From JACCWP01 sp963785115 (GTDB lineage Bacteria > Actinomycetota > Actinomycetes > Propionibacteriales > Nocardioidaceae): 64,000 bases of DNA. The position numbers were made by a program, and so were the translations under genes. Below, one piece after another: positions 34,961 through 45,305 of the stretch; positions within the stretch are counted from its first letter, which is position 1, and each line of letters starts with the position of its first letter. A model generated the notes under the pieces. That model made no database searches, was not told the DNA's origin, and worked only from the letters and a program-made list of their open reading frames with translations. Location of the stretch: contig CAWATY010000008.1 of NCBI GenBank assembly GCA_963785115.1, positions 1 through 64,000 on the forward strand. Reading direction: 5' to 3'.

Positions 34961-37603
34961 GGTCCGGAGTGCAACGCCTTCGCCTCGGCGAGCGCGTCCT
35001 CGAGGCTCAGCCCGGCGCCCGCCCGGTACGCCTCGTCCCACCCGGGTGTGCCGAGCGCCGCCCGGGCCGCCGCCAGGTGACGACCCAGGTGCTCCCGCTC
35101 GGCGGGCGGGAACGGGACACGCTCCTGGACCCGCAGCTCCGCGGCGGCACCGGACAGCCGGGCGGCGGGCACGAGCTCGCCGTCCGCGGCGGCGAGCAAG
35201 GCGAACTGGTCCAGCAGCGTGCACATGTCTTCGGAGTCGGCGCGCAGCACCGGGTCGACGGCCAGGGCGTGCAGCCGCCGCGAGGCGTCGTCGAGGTCGC
35301 CGGCCGCGAGCCGGATGGCGGCCAGCATCAGCGCGCTCGTCGCCAGCCACGCCCCGTTGCGCAGGCCGCGGAACACCTGCTCCGCTTCCATGACATGGCG
35401 CCCCCCGCGCTCGACGTCGTCGACCAGGTACTCCAGCCAGCCGAGGTACGCCAGAGCGAAGCCGACTTTCGGGAGGTGGGACTCGTTCCTGGCCCGGTCG
35501 AGGCTCTCAGTCAGCAGGTCGCGCGCGACGTCAGTGTTACCGAGGTAGGTGTGCACCTCCCCCAGCATCCCCAGTGCCGCCAGGACGCGTTCCTCCGCGC
35601 TGATGCGTCGCGCCACGTCCAACGCCCGGCTCATGGCGTCGATCGCGGCGTCGTAGTCACCCATGACGGAGTGGAAGGCACCCAGATCGAGCGAGAGCCG
35701 GGCGACGTCTTTGGAGTCGGCGTCGCCGGAGAGCTCGAGCGCCCGCACGAGCCATGGGCGCGCCTCGGCCGCATGCCCCTTCTCCCAGTACGAGAACATC
35801 GCCACGCAGATGCGTACGCCGATCGCGATCTGTTGTGGCGACGGATCCGCCGCCACGCCGGAACCGCCCAGCGCCCACGTCAACGCAGCCCGGATGTTGT
35901 CCTGCTCCAGGTCGAACCGGTCCCGGCCCGCGACCGGCTGCTGCCTCATCTGGTCGGCCAGTCGCTCGACCAGCGTGGCGTAGTAGCGGGCGTGCCGCTT
36001 TCGCGTCGCGTCACTCTCGCCGGCCTCGGTGAGCCGTTCCAGCGCGAAGTCGCGAATGGTCTGCAGCATCCGGACCCGAGGCTCGCCGTCAGCGTCGTCG
36101 GCCACCGTCGACCAACGAGGCGTCGACCAGCTCGGCAACCGCATCGAGGACGTCCGCGTCCGGTCGCGGCGACCGCACCGACAGCGTCCAGGTCGGCACC
36201 GCCTGCGAAGACTCCGAGCCTGCGGAAGACACCCTGCAGCTCGGCAGGCAGCAGGTCGTAGCTCCAGCCGATGGCGGCGCGCAGGGTCTGCTGCCGCTCG
36301 GGACGGTCGACCTGGCGCCCCGCCAGGTCGGAGGTGTCATCCATCCGGGCCAGCAGCGCCGACGGGGACAGCAGCTTGACCCGGGCGGCGGCGAGCTCGA
36401 TGGCCAACGGCATGCCGTCCAGGCGTTGGCACAGCGCCACCACGTCGGCTTCGTTGTCGGCGGTGAGGGCGAAGCCGCGCCGGGCCAGGGCAGCGTGCTG
36501 ACAGAACAGCAGCACCGCCTCGGAACGCTGGGCCTCGTCGACCCCGTCGCCCTTCGGCAGGGCCAGCGGCGGCACCGGGTACTCCTGTTCGCCGTGCAGG
36601 TGCAGCGGTCGACGCGAGGTGGTGACGATGTCCAGTGCCTGGGCAGCGTCGAGCAGCTCGCCGACGACCGTCGGGCTGCCCGGCAGCTGTTCGAGGTTGT
36701 CCAGCACCAGCAGCGCCTGCAGGTCGCGTACCCACTGGAGGAACTGGGGCCTGGCGCGGTCCTCCCCGGCCGCACCCAGCACCTCGGCGACGCTCGCCCA
36801 CATGGCGTCGCCGCTGGTCACCGCCGCCAGCGGGACGAAGTACGCCCCGTCTCGGTACGACGGTCCCAGCGCGGCCGCCACGGCGGTGGCAAGCCGGGTC
36901 TTGCCCGACCCACCAGGACCGGTGAGCGTCACCAACCGGACGTCTGGCGATGCGGCAAGGTGCCAGCAGCTCACGCAGCTCGGCCTCCCGACCGACCATC
37001 GGTGTGGTCGACCGCGGCAGGTTGGTGGTCGGTCCCGAGGCTCTTCAGCGGCGGGAAGTCCGCAGGCAGGTCCGGCGCGCACAGCTGGAAGACGTGCTCG
37101 AGCGCGTCGATGTCCTTCAATCGGTGGTGGCCGAGGTCCAGCAGCCGCACGTCGTCGCCGAGGGCGCCGGACACGAGCAGACCGGTGGCCTCCGAGACCA
37201 CCACCTGCCCACCGTGCGCGGTCGACGCGAGCCGGGCGGCCCGGTGCACGTCCATGCCCACGTAACCGTCACCATGTGCGGTCGGCTCCCCGGTGTGCAG
37301 ACCCATCCGCACGGCGACCCGCTCTCCCTGCGGCCACGCGTGTGTCGCGAGGTCGCGCTGCGCCTGCAGCGCTGCGCTCGCCGCGTCGGAGGCGACGTCG
37401 AAGACGACGAAGAAGCTGTCCCCCTCGGTCCCCATCTCGACGCCACCCCACCGGGACCAGGCCGCGCGCAGCAGCGCGCGCTGGGCGTCCAGGGCCTCGA
37501 CGTAGCGGTCACCGAGCCGGGACAGCAGTGCGGTCGACCCCTCGATGTCGGAGAACAACATCGTCACCGTGCCGGACGGAAGTGCCGTCAGGTGCTGCGT
37601 CAT
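34936..37603 (-). pseudogene. Cyclase-homology/ATPase/TPR protein, four frame breaks
   Basis: Paralogue of the gene immediately upstream (37607-40243). Segments: cyclase homology domain 36971-37603 (TVTMLFSDIEGST, MGTEGDSFFVVF), nucleotide-binding domain to about 36165 (LTGPGGSGKTRLA, LLVLDNLEQL) and TPR-like domain 34936-36110. Net +1 shifts occur near 37037, 36960, 36161 and 36110; removing one base at each joins SLGT-LPRSTTPMVGREAELRELLALAASPDV and later PDADVLDAVAELVDASLV-VADDADGEPRVRML, matching the intact copy. Corrected length would be 887 aa against 878. The breaks cluster in the central 0.9 kb. Either a decaying duplicate or a locally poor assembly. Confidence 0.8.
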
Positions 37604-37606
37604 GTG

Positions 37607-40243
37607 TCACTGCCCCCTGGCCTCGGCGAACGCGTCGTCGAGGCTCAGCCTCGCACCCTCCCGGTACGCCTCCTCCCATTCCTCTGCGCCGAGTGTGCGG
37701 CGGGCCTCCTCCAGGCGCTGGTCGAGGTAGCGCCTGTCCGACGGAGCGAGCTCCACGTTCCCCGTCCTCCGCCGCTCCCGGCCGAAGCCCGTCAGCCGGG
37801 CGGCCAGTCGGGCGTCGGACCGGGCGGCAGCGAGCAGCGCGTACTGGTCGATCAGGGAGCACACGTCCTCGATGTCGTGGCGGAGCACCTCCTCCTGGGC
37901 CAGGGCGTCCAGTGCGGTGGCTGCGGTGTTCAGCTCGCCAGCTGCCAGCTGTGCCGAGGCCACCATCAGCGCACAGCCCAGCTCCCAGTCGCGGTTGCCC
38001 GACTCGCGGAACCGGTCGCGCGCCTCCGTCAGGTAACCCATTGCTGCGGCGGGACGGTCGGACAGGTACTCGAGCCAGCCGATGTCGGCGAGGGAGTAGC
38101 CGATCCGGCCGAGCTCCTCGCTGTCTCGAGCGTGCGCCAGGCTCTCCTCGAGCGCGGGACGGGCGGCGTCGAAGTCACCGGTCGCGGTGTACAGCTCGCC
38201 CAGCGTGCGCACCGCGCTGATGATGCCGTTGCTGGCGTCCAGCGCCCGAAAGATCTCGATCGAACGGACGATCGGCTCCCGCGCCTCTGCGTAGTCACCG
38301 TCGCTGAACACCATCGCTGCGAACTCCAGCAGCAACGTGCCATACGCCTCGGAGACGGCGGCGGGGACCTCTTGCACCGCTAGGGTGTGCCATCGGCGGC
38401 CCTCGGGAATCTGCCCGTTGAGCCAGTAGTAGTACAGCGCATGACAGGCTTGCGTCGCGAGCTGCTGCCGCTCGGGTGCCAGGACGGTCTCGTCCGACGC
38501 GGGTTGCAGCGTCCAGGCCAGGACGTCGCGCAGGTTGTCCTGCTCGAGGTCCAGTCGGTCCTCGGCGTCGAGCGGTCGTTCGCCGCGCAGCGCCGTGTAC
38601 ATCGCCTGCGCCAGCTGTACGTAGTGCTCGGCGTGCCGGTGCCGGGTGGCGTACCCCTCGCCCGACGCGTCCAGCAGCTCGAGGGCGAAGTCGCGGATCG
38701 TCTGCAGCAACGTGACCCGCGGCTCCCCGTCGGGCCCGTCACCGACCGAGACGAGGGCCGCGTCGGCGAGCTCGGCGACCGCGTCCAGCGGGTCGATGTC
38801 GAGATCGGAGCAAGCCACCGCGGCGACGGCGTCCAGGTCGCCGCCGCCCGCGAAGGCGCCGAGCCTGCGGAACACCGTCTGCAGCTCGGGCGACAGCAGC
38901 TGGTGGCTCCACGCGATGGCGGCACGCAGCGTCCGCTGCCGCTCCGGCCGGTTCACGTCGCGCGCCGTCAGGTCCGTCGTCTTGTCCAGGCGGGCCAGTA
39001 GCGCGGAGGGACTCAGCATCCGGAGCCGAGCGGCCGCAAGCTCGATGGCCAGCGGCAGGCCGTCCAGTCGCTGGCAGAGCGCCACCACGGCCGCCACGTT
39101 GTCCGACGTCAACGCGAAACCGGGCCGGACGTGTCGGGCGTACTCGCAGAACAGCTGCACCGCCGTGGAGCGCTCCGCCACCTCGAGGTCGTCAGCCGTC
39201 GCAGGCAGCCCGAGGGTGGGGACGGGGTATTCGTGCTCGCCCTGCAGGTGCAGCGGTCCGCGCGACGTCGCCACGACGCCGAGACCGTCACCCGCGTCCA
39301 GCAGGTCGCTGATCACCACCGCGGCCGCCGGCAGCTGCTCCAGGTTGTCCAGCACCAGCAGCGCCTGGCCCGAGGCCACCCACTCGAGGAACCGCTCCTT
39401 GGGCCGGTTCTCGGTGGCCGCTCCCAACAGCTCGGCGATGCTGCTCCACATCGCGTCCTCGCTGGTGACCGCGGCCAGGGGCACGAAGTAGGCCCCGTCC
39501 GAGTACGTCGGCGCCAGCTCGGCGGCGACCGCGGTGGCCAGCCGCGTCTTGCCGGAACCGCCCGGCCCGGTCAGCGTCACCAGCCGCACCTCGGGCGAGC
39601 CCGCGAGCGCCACCAGCTCGGCCAGCTCGCGATCGCGACCCACCAGCGGCGTCGACGCACGCGGCAGGCTGGCGCTGGTGCCGAGACTCTTCAGCGGCGG
39701 GAACTGCTCGGGGAGCCCGGGAGCGCACAGCTGGTAGAGGTGCTCGGGCTCGGGGATGTCCTTGAGCCGGTGCCGGCCGAGATCCAGCAGCCGGGCATCG
39801 TCGAGCCGGTCGGAGACCAGGTGCACGGTGGCTTCCGAGACGACCACCTGACCGCCGTGGGCGGTGGCCGCGACCCGGGCGGCGCGGTGCACGTCCATGC
39901 CGACGTAGCCGTCGTCGTGCCGCGTGGGCTCGCCGGTGTGCACGCCCATCCGCACCGCCACCCGCGCTCCGTCGGGCCACGGGTAGCTGATCAGGTCGCG
40001 TTGGGCCTGCAGCGCCGCAGCGACGGCGTGTGAGGCAACGCCGAACACGACGAAGAAGCTGTCGCCCTCGGTCCCCATCTCCGCGCCGTCCCACGCGGAC
40101 CAGGCCGCTCGCAGCACCTGGCGCTGTCCGTCGAGAGCCTCGACGTAGCGATCGCCCAGCCGGGTCAGGAGCGCGGTGGAGCCCTCGATGTCGGAGAACA
40201 GCATCGTCACCGTGCCGGTGGGCAACGGGCCCATGCTCAGCAT
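37607..40243 (-). CDS. Adenylate/guanylate cyclase-homology, AAA/NB-ARC-like ATPase and TPR regulator
   Basis: 878 aa, cytoplasmic signalling protein. Class III cyclase-homology domain (residues 8-175), NTPase domain (about 205-480: Walker A LTGPGGSGKTRLA, Walker B LLVLDNLEQL) and TPR-like C-terminus. In the cyclase part the metal Asp residues are present (FSDIEGS, GDSFF), but the substrate lysine region KTxGD reads GTEGD, and the transition-state Asn is His (MDVHRAAR). Activity may be altered or lost, as in several mycobacterial relatives. No LuxR helix-turn-helix is fused at the end. Only 3 bp separate it from the broken paralogue downstream. ATG 40243 chosen from two nearby Met codons. Confidence 0.87.
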   Translation of the reverse strand: MLSMGPLPTGTVTMLFSDIEGSTALLTRLGDRYVEALDGQRQVLRAAWSAWDGAEMGTEGDSFFVVFGVASHAVAAALQAQRDLISYPWPDGARVAVRMGVHTGEPTRHDDGYVGMDVHRAARVAATAHGGQVVVSEATVHLVSDRLDDARLLDLGRHRLKDIPEPEHLYQLCAPGLPEQFPPLKSLGTSASLPRASTPLVGRDRELAELVALAGSPEVRLVTLTGPGGSGKTRLATAVAAELAPTYSDGAYFVPLAAVTSEDAMWSSIAELLGAATENRPKERFLEWVASGQALLVLDNLEQLPAAAVVISDLLDAGDGLGVVATSRGPLHLQGEHEYPVPTLGLPATADDLEVAERSTAVQLFCEYARHVRPGFALTSDNVAAVVALCQRLDGLPLAIELAAARLRMLSPSALLARLDKTTDLTARDVNRPERQRTLRAAIAWSHQLLSPELQTVFRRLGAFAGGGDLDAVAAVACSDLDIDPLDAVAELADAALVSVGDGPDGEPRVTLLQTIRDFALELLDASGEGYATRHRHAEHYVQLAQAMYTALRGERPLDAEDRLDLEQDNLRDVLAWTLQPASDETVLAPERQQLATQACHALYYYWLNGQIPEGRRWHTLAVQEVPAAVSEAYGTLLLEFAAMVFSDGDYAEAREPIVRSIEIFRALDASNGIISAVRTLGELYTATGDFDAARPALEESLAHARDSEELGRIGYSLADIGWLEYLSDRPAAAMGYLTEARDRFRESGNRDWELGCALMVASAQLAAGELNTAATALDALAQEEVLRHDIEDVCSLIDQYALLAAARSDARLAARLTGFGRERRRTGNVELAPSDRRYLDQRLEEARRTLGAEEWEEAYREGARLSLDDAFAEARGQ

Positions 40244-40383
40244 GATGACCCTCACCGGCGCCGGGCGCACCCATGTTCCGGCGGTCCGGCGGACGGCGCG
40301 CTCGCACGAGGGGTTGCAGCGCCGGGACCGGCGGCGCAGGCTGACCCGCACAGGCGCCGTCACGGACAGGCGAGGAGACGCCC

Positions 40384-42212
40384 ATGACCCAGACGATCGA
40401 CAGCCCGGACACCGAGCAGGCTGCCGCGGACGACGCCACCGCGCAGGTGACGTCGTGGCTGGCGGACTTCGAGGCCGCGCTGGCCGCCCGCGACGTCGAG
40501 GCGGCCGCCGGGATGTTCGCGACCACGAGCTTCTGGCGCGACCTTGTCGCGTTCAGCTGGAACATCACGACTGTCGAGGGTCGCGAGGGCGTGGCCGACC
40601 TGCTCCGCGCGAGCCTCGAGAGCACCGACCCGAGCGGGTTCACCGTGACCGAGCCGGCGACCGACGGCGGCGGCGTCCTCGAGGCGTGGATCGAGTTCGA
40701 GACCGCCGTGGGTCGCTGCCGGGGCCACCTGCGGTTGCGCGACGGCGCCGCCTGGACGCTGCTCACCACGTTGTACGAGCTCAAGGGTCACGAGGAGCCG
40801 CGCGGATCGGCCGGCCGATGGGTGCCGAGCACGGCATCAACCGTGAGCGCGAGACCTGGCTGGACCGCAGGGAGCGCGAGGCGGCCGAGCTCGGCTACGC
40901 CACGCAGCCGTACGTGCTGGTGGTCGGCGGTGGGCAGGGCGGCATCGCGTTGGGGGCACGGCTGCGCCAGCTCGGGGTCCCGACGATCATCATCGACAAG
41001 CACTCGCGCCCGGGTGACCAGTGGCGCGGCCGGTACAAGTCGCTGTGCCTGCACGACCCGGTCTGGTACGACCACCTGCCGTACATCAAGTTCCCGGACA
41101 ACTGGCCGGTCTTCTCCCCCAAGGACAAGATCGCCGACTGGCTCGAGTCGTACACGCGGGTGATGGAGCTCAACTACTGGACGAACACCGAGGCCAAGAG
41201 CGCGACGTACGACGCCGACACCGGCGAGTGGACGGTCACCGTCGAGCGCGAGGGCCACCCGGTGGTGCTGCGGCCGAAGCAGCTGGTGCTCGCCACCGGG
41301 ATGTCGGGCAAGCCGAACGTGCCCGAGCTGCCGGGCCAGGACGTCTTCCGTGGCGACCAGCACCACTCGTCGGCACACCCCGGCCCGGACGCGTACGAGG
41401 GCAAGAAGTGCGTCGTGATCGGGTCGAACAACTCCGCCTTCGACATCTGCGGGGCGCTGTGGGAGAACGGCGCCGACGTGACGATGGTGCAGCGCACGTC
41501 GACGCACATCGTGCGCTCGGACACGCTGATGGACATCGGGCTCGGTGCGCTGTACTCCGAGGAGGCGGTGGCGTCGGGGATGACGACGGAGAAGGCCGAC
41601 ATGGTCTTCGCGTCGCTGCCGTACCGGATCATGCACGAGTTCCAGATCCCGCTGTACGACCAGATGCGCGAGCGGGACAAGGACTTCTACGAGCGGCTCG
41701 AGGCCTCCGGCTTCGCCCACGACTGGGGCGACGACGGCTCGGGGTTGTTCATGAAGTACCTGCGACGGGGCTCGGGCTACTACATCGACGTCGGCGCGGC
41801 CGACCTCGTCGCCGACGGGGAGGTGAAGCTCGTCCGCGGCCAGGTCGACCACCTCACCGAGGACGCGGTCGTGCTCGAGGACGGCACCGAGCTGCCCGCC
41901 GATCTCGTCGTGTACGCGACCGGCTACGGCTCGATGAACGGCTGGGCCGCCGACCTGATCAGCCAGGAGGTCGCCGACCGGGTGGGCAAGGTGTGGGGGC
42001 TCGGCTCCGACACCACCAAGGACCCCGGACCGTGGGAGGGCGAGCAGCGCAACATGTGGAAGCCCACCCAGCAGGAGGCGCTGTGGTTCCACGGCGGCAA
42101 CCTGCACCAGTCCCGGCACTACTCGCTGTACCTGGCGCTGCAGCTCAAGGCGCGCGAGGTCGGGATCCCGACCCCGGTGTACGGGCTGCAGGAGGTGCAC
42201 CACACGTCGTGA
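40384..42212 (+). CDS. NTF2-like/flavin-containing monooxygenase fusion (frameshifted)
   Basis: An N-terminal NTF2-like domain (about 140 aa, TSWLADFEAALAARDVEAAAGMF...TTLYELKGHEEPRG) is followed by an FAD/NAD(P)H monooxygenase: LVVGGGQGGIALGARLRQLGVPT (FAD site), VVIGSNNSAFDICGALWENGADVTMVQRT (NADP site) and LVVYATGYGSMNG. The frame changes near 40803 between EEPRG and IGRPMGAEHG; one missing base would give a single 609-aa protein, a fused arrangement known in this family. Alternatively, translation restarts at ATG 40818. AGGAG precedes the ATG at 40384. May perform Baeyer-Villiger or N-oxidation; substrate unknown. Confidence 0.82.
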
Positions 42213-42214
42213 AT

Positions 42215-42254
42215 GTGGTTCCGCGGAACCACTTTCGAGGTGGTTCCGCGGAAC
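42215..42254. repeat. Two copies of the palindrome GTTCCGCGGAAC
   Basis: Copy one is an 18-bp perfect palindrome GTGGTTCCGCGGAACCAC (42215-42232); copy two is GTTCCGCGGAAC (42243-42254) with GTG before it. Starts directly after the monooxygenase stop. Spacing between palindrome centres is about 25 bp. Could form part of a terminator or be a protein-binding site. Confidence 0.7.
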
Positions 42255-42275
42255 GATCTGACCGCCTCACCCGGT

Positions 42276-42327
42276 CACTCGCCCCGCGAACTCCGCACCT
42301 GCCCCGTGTTATGACGCGGGGCGAGTG
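42276..42327. repeat. 13-bp inverted repeat CACTCGCCCCGCG
   Basis: Left arm 42276-42288, right arm 42315-42327, exact complements, 26-nt loop. Lies in the same 148-bp gap as two other palindromic elements. Confidence 0.65.
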
Positions 42328-42358
42328 CGGGTTTCGCAAGCCGGCTTGCGAAACCCGC
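42327..42358. terminator. 32-bp perfect palindrome between convergent genes
   Basis: Arms of 16 nt (GCGGGTTTCGCAAGCC and its complement) with no spacer, between the convergent monooxygenase and dinB stops. Position suggests a bidirectional terminator, though there is no U-tract. Its core GGTTTCGCA...TGCGAAACC recurs at 46480-46511 in a divergent gap, which argues for a repeat family rather than only a terminator. Confidence 0.6.
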
Positions 42359-42360
42359 GG

Positions 42361-43383
42361 TCAGCGGGCCAGCTCGCAGCGGACGCCGAGCAGCCGGACC
42401 GGGCGGTGGTCGTCGAAGCGGTCGAGTGCGGCGAGGGCGGCCTCCTCGATGGCGGCGGGGTCGTTGGTGGGCTCGGCGAGCGGGTGGCCGTGGGTGCTGG
42501 TGAAGAACGGCGCGTGCCGGACCTTGACCACGACCCGCACCGTCGGCCGCTCCTCGGCGGCGACGTCCTCCGCGACCCGGGCGGCAAGCACTGCCACCTC
42601 GCGCCGGACGTCGGCCCAGTCGTCGAGGTTCTGCTGGAAGGTCACCTCGCGGCCGCGCGAGCGGGCTTGCCAAGGCGTGCTCGACACCGGGGTGCGGTCC
42701 CAGCCGCGGGCCAGCCGGATCAGCCACGGGCCGGTCGCCGGACCGAACGCGCCGGCGAGCTGCTCGCGGTCGGCGGTCGCGAGCTCGCGGACGGTGTGCA
42801 GGCCGAGCGCGGCCAGCTTGTCGCGGGTCTTGCGGCCGATGCCCCACAGCGCGTCGGTCGGGCGCTCGCCGAGCACTTCGTACCAGGTGTCGTCGGTCAG
42901 CCGGAACGTCCCCGCCGGCTTGCCCATGTCGGTGGCGAGCTTGGCCTGCAGCCGGTTCTGCCCGATGCCGACCGAGCAGTCCAGCCGGGTCCGCTCGCGC
43001 ACCCGTCGCTGGATGTCGCGGGCGTAGGCCTCCGGGTCGTCGGTCTCGACAGCGAGGAACGCCTCGTCCCAGCCGAGGACCTCGACCACCGCGTCGAGCT
43101 CGTGCAGCTCGGCCATCACCTCCGCCGACACCGCCTCGTAGTGCTCCTTGTCGACCGGCAGGAAGACCGCGTCTGGGGCTCGCTTCAGCGCGGTGCGCAG
43201 CGGCGTGCCCGACCGCACCCCGAGCGCGCGGGCCTCGTACGACGCGGTGCTCACCACCCCGCGCTTGGTGGGGTCGCCGTCACCACCGACCACGACCGGC
43301 AGCCCGCGCAGCTCGGGGTGCCGCAGCACCTCGACCGCGGCCAGGAACTGGTCGAGATCGACGTGCAGGACCCAGGCAGCCAC
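42361..43383 (-). CDS. dinB: DNA polymerase IV (Y-family)
   Basis: 340 aa error-prone translesion polymerase. Catalytic acids in LHVDLDQFLAAVE (Asp9) and GWDEAFLAVE; SYEARALGV, CSVGIGQNRLQAKLATDMGKP and LWGIGRKTRDKLAALGL (helix-hairpin-helix) are diagnostic. GTG 43383 chosen because GACACT lies 6 nt upstream and the palm domain starts here; the open frame continues upstream over the sbcC-like gene. The fingers sequence resembles the actinobacterial DinB group. The C-terminus ends at the little-finger domain without an evident beta-clamp motif. Confidence 0.92.
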   Translation of the reverse strand: MAAWVLHVDLDQFLAAVEVLRHPELRGLPVVVGGDGDPTKRGVVSTASYEARALGVRSGTPLRTALKRAPDAVFLPVDKEHYEAVSAEVMAELHELDAVVEVLGWDEAFLAVETDDPEAYARDIQRRVRERTRLDCSVGIGQNRLQAKLATDMGKPAGTFRLTDDTWYEVLGERPTDALWGIGRKTRDKLAALGLHTVRELATADREQLAGAFGPATGPWLIRLARGWDRTPVSSTPWQARSRGREVTFQQNLDDWADVRREVAVLAARVAEDVAAEERPTVRVVVKVRHAPFFTSTHGHPLAEPTNDPAAIEEAALAALDRFDDHRPVRLLGVRCELAR

Positions 43384-43403
43384 GGCACCAGTGTCCCGCG
43401 GAC

Positions 43404-45305
43404 TCACACCACCTCGACCGGCTTCAGCCGTGCGTGCGCGTGCCGGTCGCTGCCGACCAGCCGCTCGTCGGCCCACCTGGCAACCTCGGGCTCCTGCGAG
43501 AACAGCACCACCTGGCGGTCGGCGGCCAGTTGCAGCACGACGTCGAGGAGTCGTCGGGTGCGGGCGTCGTCGGCCTGCACCGTGACGTCGTCGAGCAGCA
43601 GCGGGCACGACTCCCCCGGTGCCGTCAGATGTTCGGCGAGCGCGACCCGCAGCAGCAGGTGCACCTGCTCCGCGGTGCCGACCGACAACGCTGTCGCATC
43701 GCGCCACTCGTGGCCCGCGGCCCGCAGCCGCACCTCGAGCGTGGCCGGGTCGACCACCGCCTCGGTGTAGCGGCCGTCGGTCACCTCCGGCAGCCACCGG
43801 GTGAGCGTGCGCGCCAGCACCGGCGCGATGTCGCGATGCACCCGGTCCTGGGCCCGGCGCAGGTAGGAGGTCGCCAGCCCGAGGGTGTCGCGCAGCCGCT
43901 CGACCCGGGCCAGCTCGGCCTCAGCCGCCGCCAGCCGCTCCTCGGCCTCGGGGACACCCGGCAGCGACCGCGCCCTCTCGACCAGCGTGCCGGCCAGCCG
44001 CTCGCTCTCGCGCTCCAGTGCGGCGAGCCGGTGTCGCTGCTCGGCCAGCGAACGGGCGGCGTCGTCGTGCAGCGCTTCGAGTGCGCCGAGATCGGTCGCG
44101 GTCTCGCCGTCGAGGCCCAGGTCGGCCGCCTGCCGGATCAGCGCTGCCGTGGCCGCCGCCCGCTCGGCCTCCAGGCGCGCCGCGTCCGCGGCGGCAACCC
44201 GCGCGTCCGCGTCGGAGCCGACGGGCGTCGGTGGTTCGGCAGCCGGCACAGGTGCCTGCGTACGGGTCACCCCGACCGCACCCGCCGCGAGCGCCAGCAG
44301 CAGGCACCCACCGGCGGCGACCGGCTGACCGGCGATCAGCAGCACGGCAGCGAGCACCGCGAGCACACCAGCAGCCGAGGCGAGCCAGGCCGGCCGCCAG
44401 GACGGACCGGTCGATGGCGCCTCGGTGTCGACTCGGACGACGGCGGGTCGGCCGGCATGCGCGGCGGCAAGCCGGGCGGCATGGCCGGCGCGCTCGGCGA
44501 GCCGGTCGAGCGTCTGCCCGCGCTCCCGCAGACCGCTGGTTACTGCCGCCCACCGCTCGGCGTCCTGGACACCGTCGACCGCAGCCGCTACCCGGCGGAG
44601 GACGGCGTCGTGGCGGGCGGCGAGGTCGAGGTGCTCGTCGTGACGGCGCTCGGCCTCGCGAAGGTGCGCGTGGGCGGCCTCGACCTCGGCGGCGGCCAGC
44701 CGCAGCGGCCGGGTGGAGGTGGTCCGATCGAGTCCGACGTGGTCGCGTGCGTAGGCGTCCAGCAGGTCGAGCGCTCCGGCCGCGGTCGACGAGGTGGTGG
44801 CCGCGGTCGCCGCCGCGCGCTGCAGGTGCTCCTGCAGGCCGTCGGCCTCGTCGAGGACACCGAGCAGGTCGGCCTGGGCGACCGAACCGGTGGCGGCGTA
44901 GGAGCGGCGGTCGAGCCCGAGCCAGCGGGACGCATCGGGCGAGCCCTCGACCATCACCTCGTCGGACACCTTGCGGCCGAGGACGAGGTCGGTGGCCGAG
45001 CAGTCGACCATGCCGGCCAAGTCGTGGCGCATCTCGACCCGCCGGCCGTCGGCGAGCTCGATCTCTGCCGACACCGCCCACCGGTCGCCGTACCAGGGGC
45101 GGTGCCGCTCGGCGAAGACCCGGTCGTCGCGGGTCGGTGCGCCCCGTCCCCGCCGGCGTCCGCACAGCGCGGCGTGGACGGCCGCGTGCCAGCTGGACTT
45201 GCCCGACTCGTTGGGCCCGCTCACCACGGTGAGGCCCGGCGCCAGCTCGAGCGTCTCGTCGACCAGCGGTCCGAACGCGGCCGCGGTGACCGAGCGGATC
45301 CTCAT
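43404..45305 (-). CDS. SMC-like ATPase, YhaN/SbcC-type
   Basis: 633 aa. N-terminal Walker A VVSGPNESGKSS (about residues 29-40); C-terminal signature ALSVGTAEQVHLLLRVALAE and Walker B CPLLLDDVTV are in the ABC-type arrangement of SbcC, Rad50 and YhaN. A hydrophobic double stretch (about residues 310-350, LASAAGVLAVLAAVLLIAG) interrupts the coiled coil, as in YhaN. It probably works with the phosphoesterase encoded upstream (ATGA overlap) in processing DNA ends. Much shorter than SbcC (about 1000 aa). Confidence 0.85.
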   Translation of the reverse strand: MRIRSVTAAAFGPLVDETLELAPGLTVVSGPNESGKSSWHAAVHAALCGRRRGRGAPTRDDRVFAERHRPWYGDRWAVSAEIELADGRRVEMRHDLAGMVDCSATDLVLGRKVSDEVMVEGSPDASRWLGLDRRSYAATGSVAQADLLGVLDEADGLQEHLQRAAATAATTSSTAAGALDLLDAYARDHVGLDRTTSTRPLRLAAAEVEAAHAHLREAERRHDEHLDLAARHDAVLRRVAAAVDGVQDAERWAAVTSGLRERGQTLDRLAERAGHAARLAAAHAGRPAVVRVDTEAPSTGPSWRPAWLASAAGVLAVLAAVLLIAGQPVAAGGCLLLALAAGAVGVTRTQAPVPAAEPPTPVGSDADARVAAADAARLEAERAAATAALIRQAADLGLDGETATDLGALEALHDDAARSLAEQRHRLAALERESERLAGTLVERARSLPGVPEAEERLAAAEAELARVERLRDTLGLATSYLRRAQDRVHRDIAPVLARTLTRWLPEVTDGRYTEAVVDPATLEVRLRAAGHEWRDATALSVGTAEQVHLLLRVALAEHLTAPGESCPLLLDDVTVQADDARTRRLLDVVLQLAADRQVVLFSQEPEVARWADERLVGSDRHAHARLKPVEVV

